Positions 52,064 through 60,483 of a DNA stretch of 64,000 nt are shown here, one piece after another. The notes beneath the pieces were generated by a model. It was not told the origin of the DNA, did no database searches, and saw only the letters and a program-made list of their open reading frames with translations. Source of the stretch: Rhodospirillaceae bacterium (GTDB taxonomy: Bacteria > Pseudomonadota > Alphaproteobacteria > MPNO01 > UBA2964). The stretch lies in assembly GCA_002720855.1 (NCBI GenBank), contig PBIN01000014.1:310001-374000 (forward strand). The letters are read 5' to 3'. The translations under genes were made by a program, and so were the position numbers. Each line of letters begins with the position of its first letter. Position 1 is the stretch's first letter.

Positions 52064-52163
52064 CCACTGTCGGTAGATTTTACAGCTGTTACGGAATATC
52101 TAGAGTGAATTACAACTAAGTAATTGAAAAGAAACGGCATTATCAATTTGGCGTAAATCTTGC
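52064..52163 (+). promoter_or_regulatory. Sigma-54-type promoter plus activator-like box (PEP-CTERM gene at 52224)
   Basis: The box at 52064-52084 carries CTGTCGGTAGATTTTACA (reverse-strand form of the TGTAA...CCGACAG pattern), and TTGGCGTAAATCTTGCTT at 52149-52166 fits GG-N10-GC. The gap between them is 65 bases. The arrangement equals that at the three other loci, in mirror orientation because the gene is on the plus strand. Start codon lies 60 bases after the -12. Confidence 0.7.
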
Positions 52164-52223
52164 TTGAAAGTTAACAAGAGGAAGCAATTTTAATACGGAC
52201 CTAAAGGTCTGAGTGCCTAGAAG

Positions 52224-52961
52224 ATGAAAAAAGCCTTAGTTACAAGCTGTATCGCACTGCTTATGTCGGGATCGGCAAATGCGGGGACGATTTTCTCGCA
52301 GAGTCTGACAGGTGCCGGGCTTCTCAGCGATGGCAATGTCACGACGTATGAGAGCCCCGTGCTGAATGGCAGCCGGCTCGATTATACCAGCCGCTCGGTA
52401 TCGCAAGGAGCCTTGCTGCGCTGGGATATTCTTGGCGCGTCCAGCTATAACGATCTGACCGTCAACGTTCAGGTAAACCATGATGTGCTGAATGCCGGTG
52501 ACAATGACCTCTATTTTGCACTCAGCGATGGTGTGAATTTCGTTGCGGCTTCAAGGGTCGATAACGGCGGCGGCGGCATATTTCTCTATGACGGCGCTGT
52601 TAATGCGACGCCAACCCCGACCCCTGCCTTTGACGGTTTTATCAACGCCTTGTCGTCGCTTGGTCCGGCCAATCCGCCGGTGGATTTCAGCGTGCTTTTG
52701 CCGTCGGGCGGTGCGGACGCGACCTTGTTGTCAGCATCCGAAGGGGCGGCGACATCCGGCAGTTTCGCCTACGATCGGGGTCTCAACACGAATAACGGAT
52801 TGCAGCTCTATCTCTTTGGCGACGGTATATCTGAAGATTACGGCATCAACTCGATCACGGTTTCTGTGGATGAGGCTGATGTCAGCGAACCCGGCGCCTT
52901 AGCCGTATTCGGGCTTGGCCTGTTTGCGCTGGGATATATACGCCGCCGACGTTCGGTCTGA
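52224..52961 (+). CDS. PEP-CTERM sorting domain protein
   Basis: A 245-residue secreted protein with a signal peptide (MKKALVTSCIALLMSGSANA) and an exosortase tail VSEPGALAVFG, then YIRRRRSV. The body is rich in Asn, Gly, Leu, Val and Asp and includes DYTSRSVSQGALLRWDI and NDLTVNVQVNHD-type segments; it is not a recognised domain. The sigma-54-type pair upstream places it in the same regulon as three other loci in the window. The gene ends immediately before the convergent PPOX gene. Confidence 0.86.
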   Translation: MKKALVTSCIALLMSGSANAGTIFSQSLTGAGLLSDGNVTTYESPVLNGSRLDYTSRSVSQGALLRWDILGASSYNDLTVNVQVNHDVLNAGDNDLYFALSDGVNFVAASRVDNGGGGIFLYDGAVNATPTPTPAFDGFINALSSLGPANPPVDFSVLLPSGGADATLLSASEGAATSGSFAYDRGLNTNNGLQLYLFGDGISEDYGINSITVSVDEADVSEPGALAVFGLGLFALGYIRRRRSV

Positions 52962-53414
52962 CTAGTCGTTTACGCCGTATCTCCGGAGATAGGTTTCACG
53001 CAGTTTTTCCTCGGTCACGCTTGGATTGTCGTAGGCCGGTGAGAGTATTGGCGCGACAGCGCTGAGCTTAATCAGCACGGCATCATGAACTGTCGTTGAC
53101 GACCCAAGTTCCTGGAGAATTGTTTCGTTAAATTCTTCATAGAGCGCATCGCCTGGCGAATGCACTGTCGCCGTACCGGTGAAGCGATAGCCGCGACGCG
53201 AGAACACATCGATACAGTTGATCTCGGTCTTGGGGTCGCGCTGTAAATTTTCGATTGTTCCCGGCGATGCCAGATTGGCGAAGATCAGCGAATTGTCGTC
53301 ATAGGGTCGTAATGTACTCTTGGGCGAGAGGTTCGGACTGCCGTCCTCATTGACCGTGGCAACGAAACTCAAATTGGCCTGTTTGATTATCGCCTTCATG
53401 TCGTCGTCGAGCAT
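52962..53414 (-). CDS. Pyridoxamine 5'-phosphate oxidase family protein
   Basis: A 150-residue FMN-binding split-barrel protein. FVATVNEDGSPNLSPKSTLR (about residues 17-36) is the FMN-binding opening of PPOX-like proteins and IENLQRDPKTEINCIDVF lies mid-way. This subset is larger than the pure pyridoxine-biosynthesis enzyme and often acts on F420, heme or stress flavins. No active-site pair for pyridoxal phosphate was recognised. It converges with the PEP-CTERM gene and is divergent from the Rieske pseudogene. Confidence 0.8.
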   Translation of the reverse strand: MLDDDMKAIIKQANLSFVATVNEDGSPNLSPKSTLRPYDDNSLIFANLASPGTIENLQRDPKTEINCIDVFSRRGYRFTGTATVHSPGDALYEEFNETILQELGSSTTVHDAVLIKLSAVAPILSPAYDNPSVTEEKLRETYLRRYGVND

Positions 53415-53572
53415 CGCGACTGTTCTCCTGAAACTATTGAGTGGGTTTGTGAAGCGGAATTGTAAACGGTCTGGGGCACAGAGTCAGGCGAGAAAGCTGT
53501 TTATGTCGATATCTCCCTATAGTAATTTTGTAGCAGGTGTCGGCATTTTGCGGAAAGGTCATAGAGCCTTCA

Positions 53573-54175
53573 ATGCAAGACGAAGAGAGCAGACGAAAGT
53601 TTCTGGTATATGCCACCTCGGCAATGGGAGTCGCAGGGCTGGGTGCCGCCGTTTGGACGCTTGCCAGCAGTTTGAAACCGGGTGCGGACACCCTAAACGC
53701 TGGCGAAAAGACTGTCGTCAAAATCGATGACATCCCAGAAGGAAAGTGGCGCATGGTTCGTTGGAACTGGTAGCCCATAATCATTCATCATCGAACGCCG
53801 GAGCAAACAGAACTGGCAAGCTCAATGGCATTAAAGACACCGTATCCTGAAGCAGAAAATTTGCGAACACACGACCCATCCTGGTTTGTCGGAATCTTTT
53901 ACTGCACGCGGAGAGTTGGTACGAGCCAAAACGGCTGCATACTTAACCGGAACTTTCTGACAGAACATAACGGTAGTCCCACATGGATTTGTCTATGTTG
54001 CGCGACGCATTACGACCTGTCCGGACGCATGGTCATAGGACTTTCTCGCCGAAATCTTGATTTGCCCCCTTACGCATTTTATGGAGACGACAAACTCGTC
54101 CTTAGCAGGTATTTGTCGGCACCAAATTTGGTTAAGCCAGGCGTTATTCCGGTAGAAGAATTGATTAACAGCTAA
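53573..54175 (+). pseudogene. Degenerate Rieske iron-sulfur subunit (PetA-like), amber stop and lost ligands
   Basis: This resembles the cytochrome bc1 Rieske protein: MQDEESRRKFLVYATSAMG, then the twin helix-like LGAAVWTLASSLKPGADTL, then RWNW, PIIIHHRTPEQ, THYDLSGRM and LDLPPYAFYGDDKLVLSRY. A TAG stop (53771-53773) sits where Lys usually follows 'RWRG', and the frame continues without change to 54175. Both His ligands are lost: CTHLGC is CTRRVGTSQNGC and CPCHGSHYD is CLCCATHYD. No cytochrome b or c1 gene is beside it. It is a decayed duplicate, or the stop may be an assembly error, but the ligand changes are separate evidence. Confidence 0.75.
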
Positions 54176-54316
54176 CAGGAATAAAACGACGCAGACATCA
54201 CGCGTGTTACTGATAATGTGCTATCAGGGGTCGGACGAAAAACCTGTTCGTAGTACCAGCGATGTCTCATTGCGTGTCGCTCGACGACCCGGTTGTTTAT
54301 CATTAGAAAGCGCACC

Positions 54317-55531
54317 GTGACCCGTACCCAAATCGAATTTGCGTTTCTCAATATCGGGCACTTTTTCGATCATCTGTTCATGCTGGTCTTCGCCACCGCA
54401 GCGGCGCTCATCCTGACCCGCGAATGGGGTATGAGCTACGCCGAGCTGATCCCTTATGCGACGCCGGGATTTGTTGCTTTTGCAGCCTGTTCAATTCCCG
54501 CGGGCTGGCTTGCCGATAAATGGAGCCGCAAGGGCATGATGGCGATTTTTTTTATCGGCATTGGCGCAAGTTCAGCGCTGACGGCACTGGCACAATCGCC
54601 CCTTCAAATCGCCTTCGGTTTATTTGCGATTGGTGTGTTTGCCGCAATCTATCACCCTGTCGGTTTGTCGATGGTGGTGCAGGGGCGCGAGAAAACCGGC
54701 GTCCCGCTGGCGGTAAACGGTGTATTTGGCAATCTTGGTGTTGCCAGTGCGGCCCTCATTACGGGCTTTCTGATCGACACAACCGGCTGGCAATCGGCGT
54801 TTATCGCGCCCGGTATTTTTTCCATTGCCATTGGGCTTGCTTATGTTGCGTTTCTGTATTCGGAACGAAATACCTCTGTAACCGCTGCTGCAGCGGGCCC
54901 GAAAAAATCCAGCCCAACGGAACAGAAAGACCTGCCCCGGGCGGTTTTGATCCGGTTGTTTTCGATCATCATATTCTCGACCGCCGTCGGCGGTTTGATC
55001 TTTCAGAGCACAACCTTCGCGTTGCCCGAGGTTTTTGATGAGCGTTTGAAGGATTTGGCCGGCAGCGCGACCCAGGTTGGTTGGTATGCGTTTTTAGTCT
55101 TCACGATTGCCGCATTTGCCCAGCTGGCCGTTGGGTACTTTGTCGATCACCAATCAATCCGAACTGTCTTTGCGGTTGTGGCAGCGCTTCAGATGATCTT
55201 TCTCGCAGGCATGATCCATCTGACAGGTGTGGCAGCCCTTTTCGTATCAGTTGCCTTTATGCTCGCGGTGTTTGGGCAGATCCCGATCAACGATGTGCTG
55301 ATCGCTCGTGCGACAAAGCCCGAGTATCGCAGCCGGGTCTATTCGCTGCGTTATATCGTGGCCTTTACCGTGTCGGCATCGGCGGTGCCGGTGATTGCCT
55401 GGATTCACGGCGGATGGGGTTTCTCTGTCCTGTTCATAGTGCTCGCGGCGGGCGCGGCGGCGATACTGGTATCGGTATTGATGTTGCCGCGATCAGCATC
55501 GTTTATTCGGACGCCATCCATTGTGGGTTAA
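54317..55531 (+). CDS. MFS transporter
   Basis: A 404-residue major facilitator with twelve helices. GWLADKWSRKGMMAIFFIGI is the loop 2-3 signature and GLSMVVQGREKTGVPLAVNG the fifth helix region; the C-half has AFAQLAVGYFVDHQSIRT. The start is taken as GTG at 54317 with AGAAAG six bases before; TTG at 54293 is an alternative. The substrate is unknown. The LLM gene at 55655 follows 123 bases downstream on the same strand, and the two could be linked functionally. Confidence 0.85.
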   Translation: MTRTQIEFAFLNIGHFFDHLFMLVFATAAALILTREWGMSYAELIPYATPGFVAFAACSIPAGWLADKWSRKGMMAIFFIGIGASSALTALAQSPLQIAFGLFAIGVFAAIYHPVGLSMVVQGREKTGVPLAVNGVFGNLGVASAALITGFLIDTTGWQSAFIAPGIFSIAIGLAYVAFLYSERNTSVTAAAAGPKKSSPTEQKDLPRAVLIRLFSIIIFSTAVGGLIFQSTTFALPEVFDERLKDLAGSATQVGWYAFLVFTIAAFAQLAVGYFVDHQSIRTVFAVVAALQMIFLAGMIHLTGVAALFVSVAFMLAVFGQIPINDVLIARATKPEYRSRVYSLRYIVAFTVSASAVPVIAWIHGGWGFSVLFIVLAAGAAAILVSVLMLPRSASFIRTPSIVG

Positions 55532-55654
55532 AGGCATATCGGTGGCACAAAGATTGGTGGATTTTTTGTAATTCACCCTTTTTTGGCCCCTCCTGTGCCG
55601 AATGACACGTATGTGATATCTCTTTGTATCGTCCTGTAATTTCTGGAAAATTCG

Positions 55655-56776
55655 ATGAGCGGTGATCGCTACCAAATGTATAACAACAACCCCTTCAAGC
55701 TGGGGTTGTTCGGGGCGAACTGTTCGTCGGGGCGAGCGATCAACAAGCTGCCTGAACGGTGGCTCGCCGATTGGGATAGCTGCGAGAAAATGGCGCAACT
55801 TGCCGATGAAGGCGGTATGGATTTCATCCTGCCCATCGGTCGCTGGAAAGGCTATGGCGGTGAGACCGATTTTCAAGGGACGACATTCGAGACCATTACC
55901 TGGGCGACTGGTCTTTTAGCCCGTACCAAAAAAATTACCATTTTTGGGACGGTGCATGCGCCGCTCTTCAACCCGATGGTCGCCGCCAAGCAAATGGTGA
56001 CAGCGGATCATGTCGGGCGGGGTCGTTTTGGGTTGAATATCGTTGTTGGCTGGAATGAGCCTGAATTTCGGATGTCAGGGATTCAGCAACGAGAGCATGG
56101 CGACCGCTATGAATATGCGGAGGAATGGATCTCGGTCATCAAGAAAATGTGGAACGAAGAAGAACCGTTCGATTTTGACGAAGAGTTTCTGCATTTAGAG
56201 AATGTTGTTGCAAAACCCAAACTCCATGCCGATTCATCGCCCTTGATAATAAATGCTGGTCAGTCGGAAACCGGGCGCGCCTTTGCCATGCGTCACTGCC
56301 ACGCCTTTTTTACGAATTTTCGTGAAGCCGATGTCAAAAAATCCGCTGACTTTGTTGCGAAGTTTAAAGCGGATGCGAAAGAACTGGGCCGCGATGTTAA
56401 TGTCTATACGCAGGGCCATGTTGTTTGCCGCCCGACCCGCAAGGAAGCTGAGGAATACTTCCATTACCTGACGACTGAGGCTGTTGATTTTGAAGCGATC
56501 GACGGTGTTCTTGAACTCAAGAATATCACCCGCGAGAATACACCGGATTATGACGAATATGTGCGCCAGCTCCCGCCGAAGAATGTCGGCTACCCGATTA
56601 TAGGCTCGCCGGATGATGTCACCGAAAAATTCGCCAAAATGCATGCCGCCGGGCTTTCCGGAATTGCTTTCTCCTTAGTCAATTATGTTGACGAGTTGCC
56701 GATGATTACGGAGGAAGTCATTCCGCGCTTGAGAAATCTTGGTCTCAAAACACCGCCGTTACAATCCGCTGAATAA
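55655..56776 (+). CDS. LLM-class flavin-dependent oxidoreductase
   Basis: A 373-residue luciferase-like TIM-barrel monooxygenase. FKLGLFGANCSSGRAINKLP is the N-terminal strand region, MDFILPIGRWKGYGG is close to alkanesulfonate and pyrimidine oxygenases, and DHVGRGRFGLNIVVGWNEPE is the flavin-phosphate site. It fits the SsuD/RutA-type subfamily better than the LLM gene at 16449. The substrate could be a sulfonate, pyrimidine or a related cyclic compound; this is inference. Downstream, a stretch of about 250 bases separates it from trhO. Confidence 0.87.
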   Translation: MSGDRYQMYNNNPFKLGLFGANCSSGRAINKLPERWLADWDSCEKMAQLADEGGMDFILPIGRWKGYGGETDFQGTTFETITWATGLLARTKKITIFGTVHAPLFNPMVAAKQMVTADHVGRGRFGLNIVVGWNEPEFRMSGIQQREHGDRYEYAEEWISVIKKMWNEEEPFDFDEEFLHLENVVAKPKLHADSSPLIINAGQSETGRAFAMRHCHAFFTNFREADVKKSADFVAKFKADAKELGRDVNVYTQGHVVCRPTRKEAEEYFHYLTTEAVDFEAIDGVLELKNITRENTPDYDEYVRQLPPKNVGYPIIGSPDDVTEKFAKMHAAGLSGIAFSLVNYVDELPMITEEVIPRLRNLGLKTPPLQSAE

Positions 56777-57027
56777 GGCATTTCGATTTGACCGGGTCTT
56801 ACTCTCCAGTTGTGACCCAATGTCGTTCGGCGAGATAAAAGGCGTCCAGCTCATCCGGACGATCGTCACCCAGCAGGTTCTGGCTAACGTCATATTGGCG
56901 CGTGGCATCGCAAACGTGCTGACTGAATATCGTTAGTTCGGTAAGTTCCCGCCAGGTCGCACCGGAACCCTATTAACCTGCAGCAGTGCTTGTGGCATAT
57001 TTTGCTGAGGACTACAGATACGAACAA

Positions 57028-57966
57028 ATGAGTGACACCCAAGAAAATCAGTTCGTGATACTGGCGATGTACCACTTCGTACGGCTCGACGATATCGAGG
57101 AGATCAAGCCGCCGCTGCTGGAATTATGCGTCGAAAGCGACCTCATCGGCACGATCCTTCTGGCGCAGGAGGGGCTGAACGGAACCGTTGCAGGACCGCG
57201 TGCGGGGATCGACAAACTATTGTCGCACTTGCAGTCTGATCCGCGCTTTGACGGCTTGACGCACAAATTTTCCTATACTGACAATCCGCCCTTTAAGAGG
57301 ATGAAGGTCAAGCTCAAGCGTGAGATCGTCTCAATGGGCATCCCCGATACCGATCCCAACGCGATTTGTGGCGAACGGGTTGATGCAAGGCGTTGGAACG
57401 AGCTGCTGAAGGACCCCGAAGTGCTGACCATCGACACGCGCAATGCCTATGAGGTTGATATTGGTACTTTTGAGAATGCGATTTCGCCGGGCACCGAAAC
57501 CTTCCGTGACTTTCCAGATTATGTGGATGCCAATCTCGATCCGGCGAAACATCCCAAGGTTGCGATGTTTTGCACGGGCGGCATCCGCTGTGAAAAGGCG
57601 ACGAACTATCTCAAGAAGCGTGGCTTCAAAGACGTCTTTCATCTCGATGGTGGTATCCTGAAATATCTGGAAACAGTGGAGCCCGATGAAAGCCTTTGGC
57701 AGGGGGAGTGTTTTGTATTCGATGATCGCGTGGCGGTGGATGAAAACCTCGCGCGCGGCTCCTATACGCAATGCAGTGCCTGCCGCCGGCCATTGTCGGA
57801 TGAGGACCGTGCCTCAGCGCAGTTCGAGGAAGGGGTTTCCTGTCCGCACTGTTTTGGCACAAAGAGCAAAAAAAAGATCGAAGGACTCAAGCAACGACAG
57901 CGGCAATATGAATTGGCGGAAGAACGTGCGGCAAAAGCCTTAGTTGGCGCTGAGGAGCCAGAATAG
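57028..57966 (+). CDS. trhO: tRNA uridine 5-hydroxylase TrhO (rhodanese family)
   Basis: A 312-residue rhodanese-fold enzyme of the TrhO/YceA type, which hydroxylates U34 in tRNA and feeds xo5U synthesis. GTILLAQEGLNGTVAGPRAG (about residues 38-57) is the N-terminal domain, and MFCTGGIRCEKATNYLKKRG (about 178-197) carries the active-site Cys loop. The C-terminal part has a two-pair Cys motif (CSACRRPLS, CPHCFG). The start is the ATG at 57028; the longer reading begins with an unlikely TTG at 56986. A GST-like gene follows after 3 bases. Confidence 0.88.
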   Translation: MSDTQENQFVILAMYHFVRLDDIEEIKPPLLELCVESDLIGTILLAQEGLNGTVAGPRAGIDKLLSHLQSDPRFDGLTHKFSYTDNPPFKRMKVKLKREIVSMGIPDTDPNAICGERVDARRWNELLKDPEVLTIDTRNAYEVDIGTFENAISPGTETFRDFPDYVDANLDPAKHPKVAMFCTGGIRCEKATNYLKKRGFKDVFHLDGGILKYLETVEPDESLWQGECFVFDDRVAVDENLARGSYTQCSACRRPLSDEDRASAQFEEGVSCPHCFGTKSKKKIEGLKQRQRQYELAEERAAKALVGAEEPE

Positions 57967-57969
57967 GCC

Positions 57970-58632
57970 ATGACGGATTATCCCGTTCTATACTCCTTCC
58001 GCCGCTGTCCTTATGCGATGCGCGCGCGTATGGCGCTGATGAAATCAGGCACGGTTTGCGAATTGCGCGAAGTTGTCCTGCGCGACAAGCCATCTGAGAT
58101 GATTGAGTTGTCGGCAAAAGGCACCGTGCCGGTGCTGCAATTGCAGGGCGGTGAGATTCTGGACGAAAGCCTGGATGTCATGCGCTGGGCGCTAGCGGCC
58201 AATGATCCTGATAGCTGGCTCGAAGCCAACGCTGATCTCGACGCGTTGCTCGATCAGCTGGACGGGGAATTCAAGGACAATCTGGACCGCTATAAATATT
58301 TTGTTCGTTTTCCCGAACACTCGCAAAGTTATTACCGGGAACAGGGCGAGAAATTTCTGGCCGAACTGGAAAACCGACTGGCTGCGAATGAGGGTAAAGG
58401 GCTAAGCGCGCCGCGAACGACATTCGCTGATATCGCGGTGTTTCCGTTTGTCCGGCAGTTCGCCTTTGTCGATAAGGCGTGGTTTGATGTTGCGCCTTAC
58501 ACGCTATTACGGGCCTGGTTCAATCGTCATCTTGAAGGCGATTTGTTTTTATCGGTCATGAAAAAATATCCCGCATGGAAGACGGGCGATGACATTACGC
58601 TGTTTGGTGCGGCCGACTCGAAACCTCAATAG
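57970..58632 (+). CDS. Glutathione S-transferase-like protein (CPYA type)
   Basis: A 220-residue protein with a glutaredoxin-like N-terminal domain carrying SFRRCPYAMRARMALMKSG (CPYA at about residues 13-16), the classic glutathione-binding TVPVLQ cis-Pro and ILDES, and a helical C-terminal GST domain. It resembles glutaredoxin-2-like and YfcF/YfcG-like enzymes. It starts 3 bases after trhO and is probably co-translated with it, hinting at a redox link in tRNA modification or an unlinked stress role. Confidence 0.85.
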   Translation: MTDYPVLYSFRRCPYAMRARMALMKSGTVCELREVVLRDKPSEMIELSAKGTVPVLQLQGGEILDESLDVMRWALAANDPDSWLEANADLDALLDQLDGEFKDNLDRYKYFVRFPEHSQSYYREQGEKFLAELENRLAANEGKGLSAPRTTFADIAVFPFVRQFAFVDKAWFDVAPYTLLRAWFNRHLEGDLFLSVMKKYPAWKTGDDITLFGAADSKPQ

Positions 58633-58678
58633 CGCCAAAATACCGGCATGTTTGATTCTTAATTTATGCTGCGTGAAA

Positions 58679-59509
58679 TTAGGGCAGAGGCGTTATATCG
58701 ATGACAAAGGGGCCGCTTTCGATCTGCAAAGTTGGGCCGGCGTTGCCAATCAGTGTCATGCCTGTTGTTACGCGGAAACTGATATCCATGCCTGTGGTAG
58801 CGTTTACTATCGACACTGGTGTCCCAAAGGTTTGGACACCAAATAGCCGTTGAACGCCCGCTGCTGCGGTGGCGAGTTGGTCCGCTGCTGTCATGAAATG
58901 GCCTGTGACCGTAGATGTTCCGCTACTCGTTGTGGATGTTGCAGAGGCTACTGCAGAAAAACCGGCGCCACCGTCGAAATCAGTCAGCGGAATTTGAAGC
59001 GTTCCGGCGGCCGGCGCAACGCCTGCACATGTTGCGGAGGTTCCGCCCGAGGTGGAGCCGGTAATCGTTGCACAGAATTGTCCATTCCCACCGGCGTCAC
59101 CGGTGATTGCCACACCAAAATCTACGACTGCCTGGATGTCGAATGAGGCATCCATCCGGATGTATCCATGCGTGTAACTACCATTGGGCGGTCTGGTAAA
59201 TGTGCCAGAAAGTGTCGAGGTAGATGTTGGCGTTACATTAACCAGCGCACCAGAGCTATTGGAAAACGTCGTGAAACAGCTCGACAGGACTGGGGAGCTT
59301 GCAGCCGTAGGTGCTGTTGGCGCAGATGTACATAGGCCCAATTCATAGATTCGTATCTGATAGAAATCAGGTTGTCCCCAACACGCCGCACCGGTGGGAA
59401 ATGTTGTAGTGGTGCCGGTAACGGTGCAGGAAGGTAGATTTTGAGCGTTCGCCGGAGATGGAGCGAAACACGCAGCAAATAATAAAATGAATATTGCAGC
59501 TATGCGCAC
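58679..59509 (-). CDS. Secreted protein, partner of the inverse autotransporter-like gene
   Basis: A 276-residue secreted protein with signal peptide MRIAAIFILLFAACFAPSPA (cleavage near ANA). The mature part is Ser/Thr/Gly/Ala-rich with several Cys that could pair. YIRMDASFDIQAVVDFGVAI, followed by an FCATITG segment, resembles beta-sandwich surface proteins. I recognise no family. It starts 11 bases after the stop of the upstream barrel gene on the same strand, so they are most likely one operon: barrel first, then a secreted substrate. Nothing else similar is in the window. Confidence 0.65.
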   Translation of the reverse strand: MRIAAIFILLFAACFAPSPANAQNLPSCTVTGTTTTFPTGAACWGQPDFYQIRIYELGLCTSAPTAPTAASSPVLSSCFTTFSNSSGALVNVTPTSTSTLSGTFTRPPNGSYTHGYIRMDASFDIQAVVDFGVAITGDAGGNGQFCATITGSTSGGTSATCAGVAPAAGTLQIPLTDFDGGAGFSAVASATSTTSSGTSTVTGHFMTAADQLATAAAGVQRLFGVQTFGTPVSIVNATTGMDISFRVTTGMTLIGNAGPTLQIESGPFVIDITPLP

Positions 59510-59520
59510 TGGTTCAGCTC

Positions 59521-60474
59521 CTAAAAACCGCTTGCCGTAACTGAGAAATTGCCTAGCACGCGCCGTTCCTTTCGAATCAGGTTTTCTCGACGAACTTTGT
59601 CATATTTATGCGGTGACATGCTCGCAAGCTGATAAGCGTGCTTCGTAAAAAAGGGCCGCTTCCGTTTAGGTCCGAGTACCAAATCGACGAGGTTGACACG
59701 AACAGCGAAGAAATTTTCGTTGTTGGAGTCCTCATAGTGTCGCCGCCCCAACTCCAAAATTATTCCTCTATAAAACTCACCCTCAAAGGAATAGCTGATC
59801 GCACTTTCGCTAAAGTCACCGGTTTGGCCCGTCCACTCAATAATTTTTCCGTAGAGTTTTGTGCGCGGCATGTAAGGCAAGGGCATGCCCAGTTCAATGT
59901 CGTAACCATCCAGTGCGCGTTCTTCAAAACCGTCAGCACCAACTTTCCATCCACTCATAGCCCAGTAATAGTTAAAATTGATTTCGCCGACTGTTGTCCG
60001 GATTTCTGTACCAACGCTCGTGCGACTATGGTTGTAGGGCCATTCATAATCGAAAAAACTATTGACCCCGAGGAGAAGTTTTTCGTCAAAAACCAGTCGA
60101 CGATATCCCATGCCAATATTCGTTGTCGTCTTTGATCCAAATCGGGAAACACTGCCCTGAGTGAAAAACAGATCATTGATTTCCGATCTTTCAAATAGAG
60201 GGACGAGAAATAGAGCGCTCCCTATTGGAGACAGGTCGTCACTTAACCGTAATCTTATTTCGGCTGTCGGCACAAAGGTACGGAACCACTCTTCGGTAAA
60301 CCACGACCCAGCATCGGCGAAACTGTTTACTCCGCTTGCAAGGGCTTGCGTGCTGTCTCCCGTCTGTGCGGCCTGCAGTATTTCCTTAGGCTTAATTTTT
60401 GAAAGAATGGAGTCCTGGGCGGTCTCGGCAGGTACACTGGTTGTCAGGAATGCGAGACAAAACCCAAAACCCAA
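59521..60474 (-). CDS. Inverse-autotransporter (intimin/invasin-type) beta-barrel protein
   Basis: A 317-residue outer-membrane barrel resembling the intimin/invasin beta-domain. WFRTFVPTAEIRLRLSDDLS, GSVSRFGSKTTTNIGMGYRR and LLGVNSFFDYEWPYNHSRTS are typical barrel-strand segments, and VGTEIRTTVGEINFNYYWAM follows. No passenger (Ig-like) domain follows the barrel, so it ends unusually early. The start given is a TTG at 60474 inside a (TTTTGGG)x3 repeat and has no ribosome site. An ATG at 60535 would give a better signal peptide if one repeat unit were absent. The gene may therefore be phase-off in this sequence. Confidence 0.75.
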   Translation of the reverse strand: MGFGFCLAFLTTSVPAETAQDSILSKIKPKEILQAAQTGDSTQALASGVNSFADAGSWFTEEWFRTFVPTAEIRLRLSDDLSPIGSALFLVPLFERSEINDLFFTQGSVSRFGSKTTTNIGMGYRRLVFDEKLLLGVNSFFDYEWPYNHSRTSVGTEIRTTVGEINFNYYWAMSGWKVGADGFEERALDGYDIELGMPLPYMPRTKLYGKIIEWTGQTGDFSESAISYSFEGEFYRGIILELGRRHYEDSNNENFFAVRVNLVDLVLGPKRKRPFFTKHAYQLASMSPHKYDKVRRENLIRKERRVLGNFSVTASGF

Positions 60475-60483
60475 AACCCAAAA
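60459..60483. repeat. Heptanucleotide tandem repeat (AAAACCC)x3.6 in the barrel signal peptide
   Basis: On the plus strand AAAACCC occurs at 60459, 60466 and 60473, followed by AAAA. Each unit is 7 bases (not a multiple of 3), so a change of one unit shifts the reading frame. Copy number decides whether ATG at 60535 is in frame with the barrel: two or five units would be in frame, three is not. Confidence 0.85.

Noticed and set aside
53771-53773. TAG in the Rieske-like gene as a recoded (pyrrolysine-type) codon
   Set aside because: No recoding machinery is visible, and the additional loss of cluster ligands points to decay.
56820-56936. A 38-codon frame (MSFGEIKGVQLIRTIVTQQV...) before trhO
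   Set aside because: No ribosome site, no recognisable family and short length; kept out of the gene list.
60459-60483. AAAACCC repeats as a telomere-like or eukaryotic contamination signal
   Set aside because: Only about 3.6 copies, inside a bacterial coding context; the frame-switch reading explains them better.
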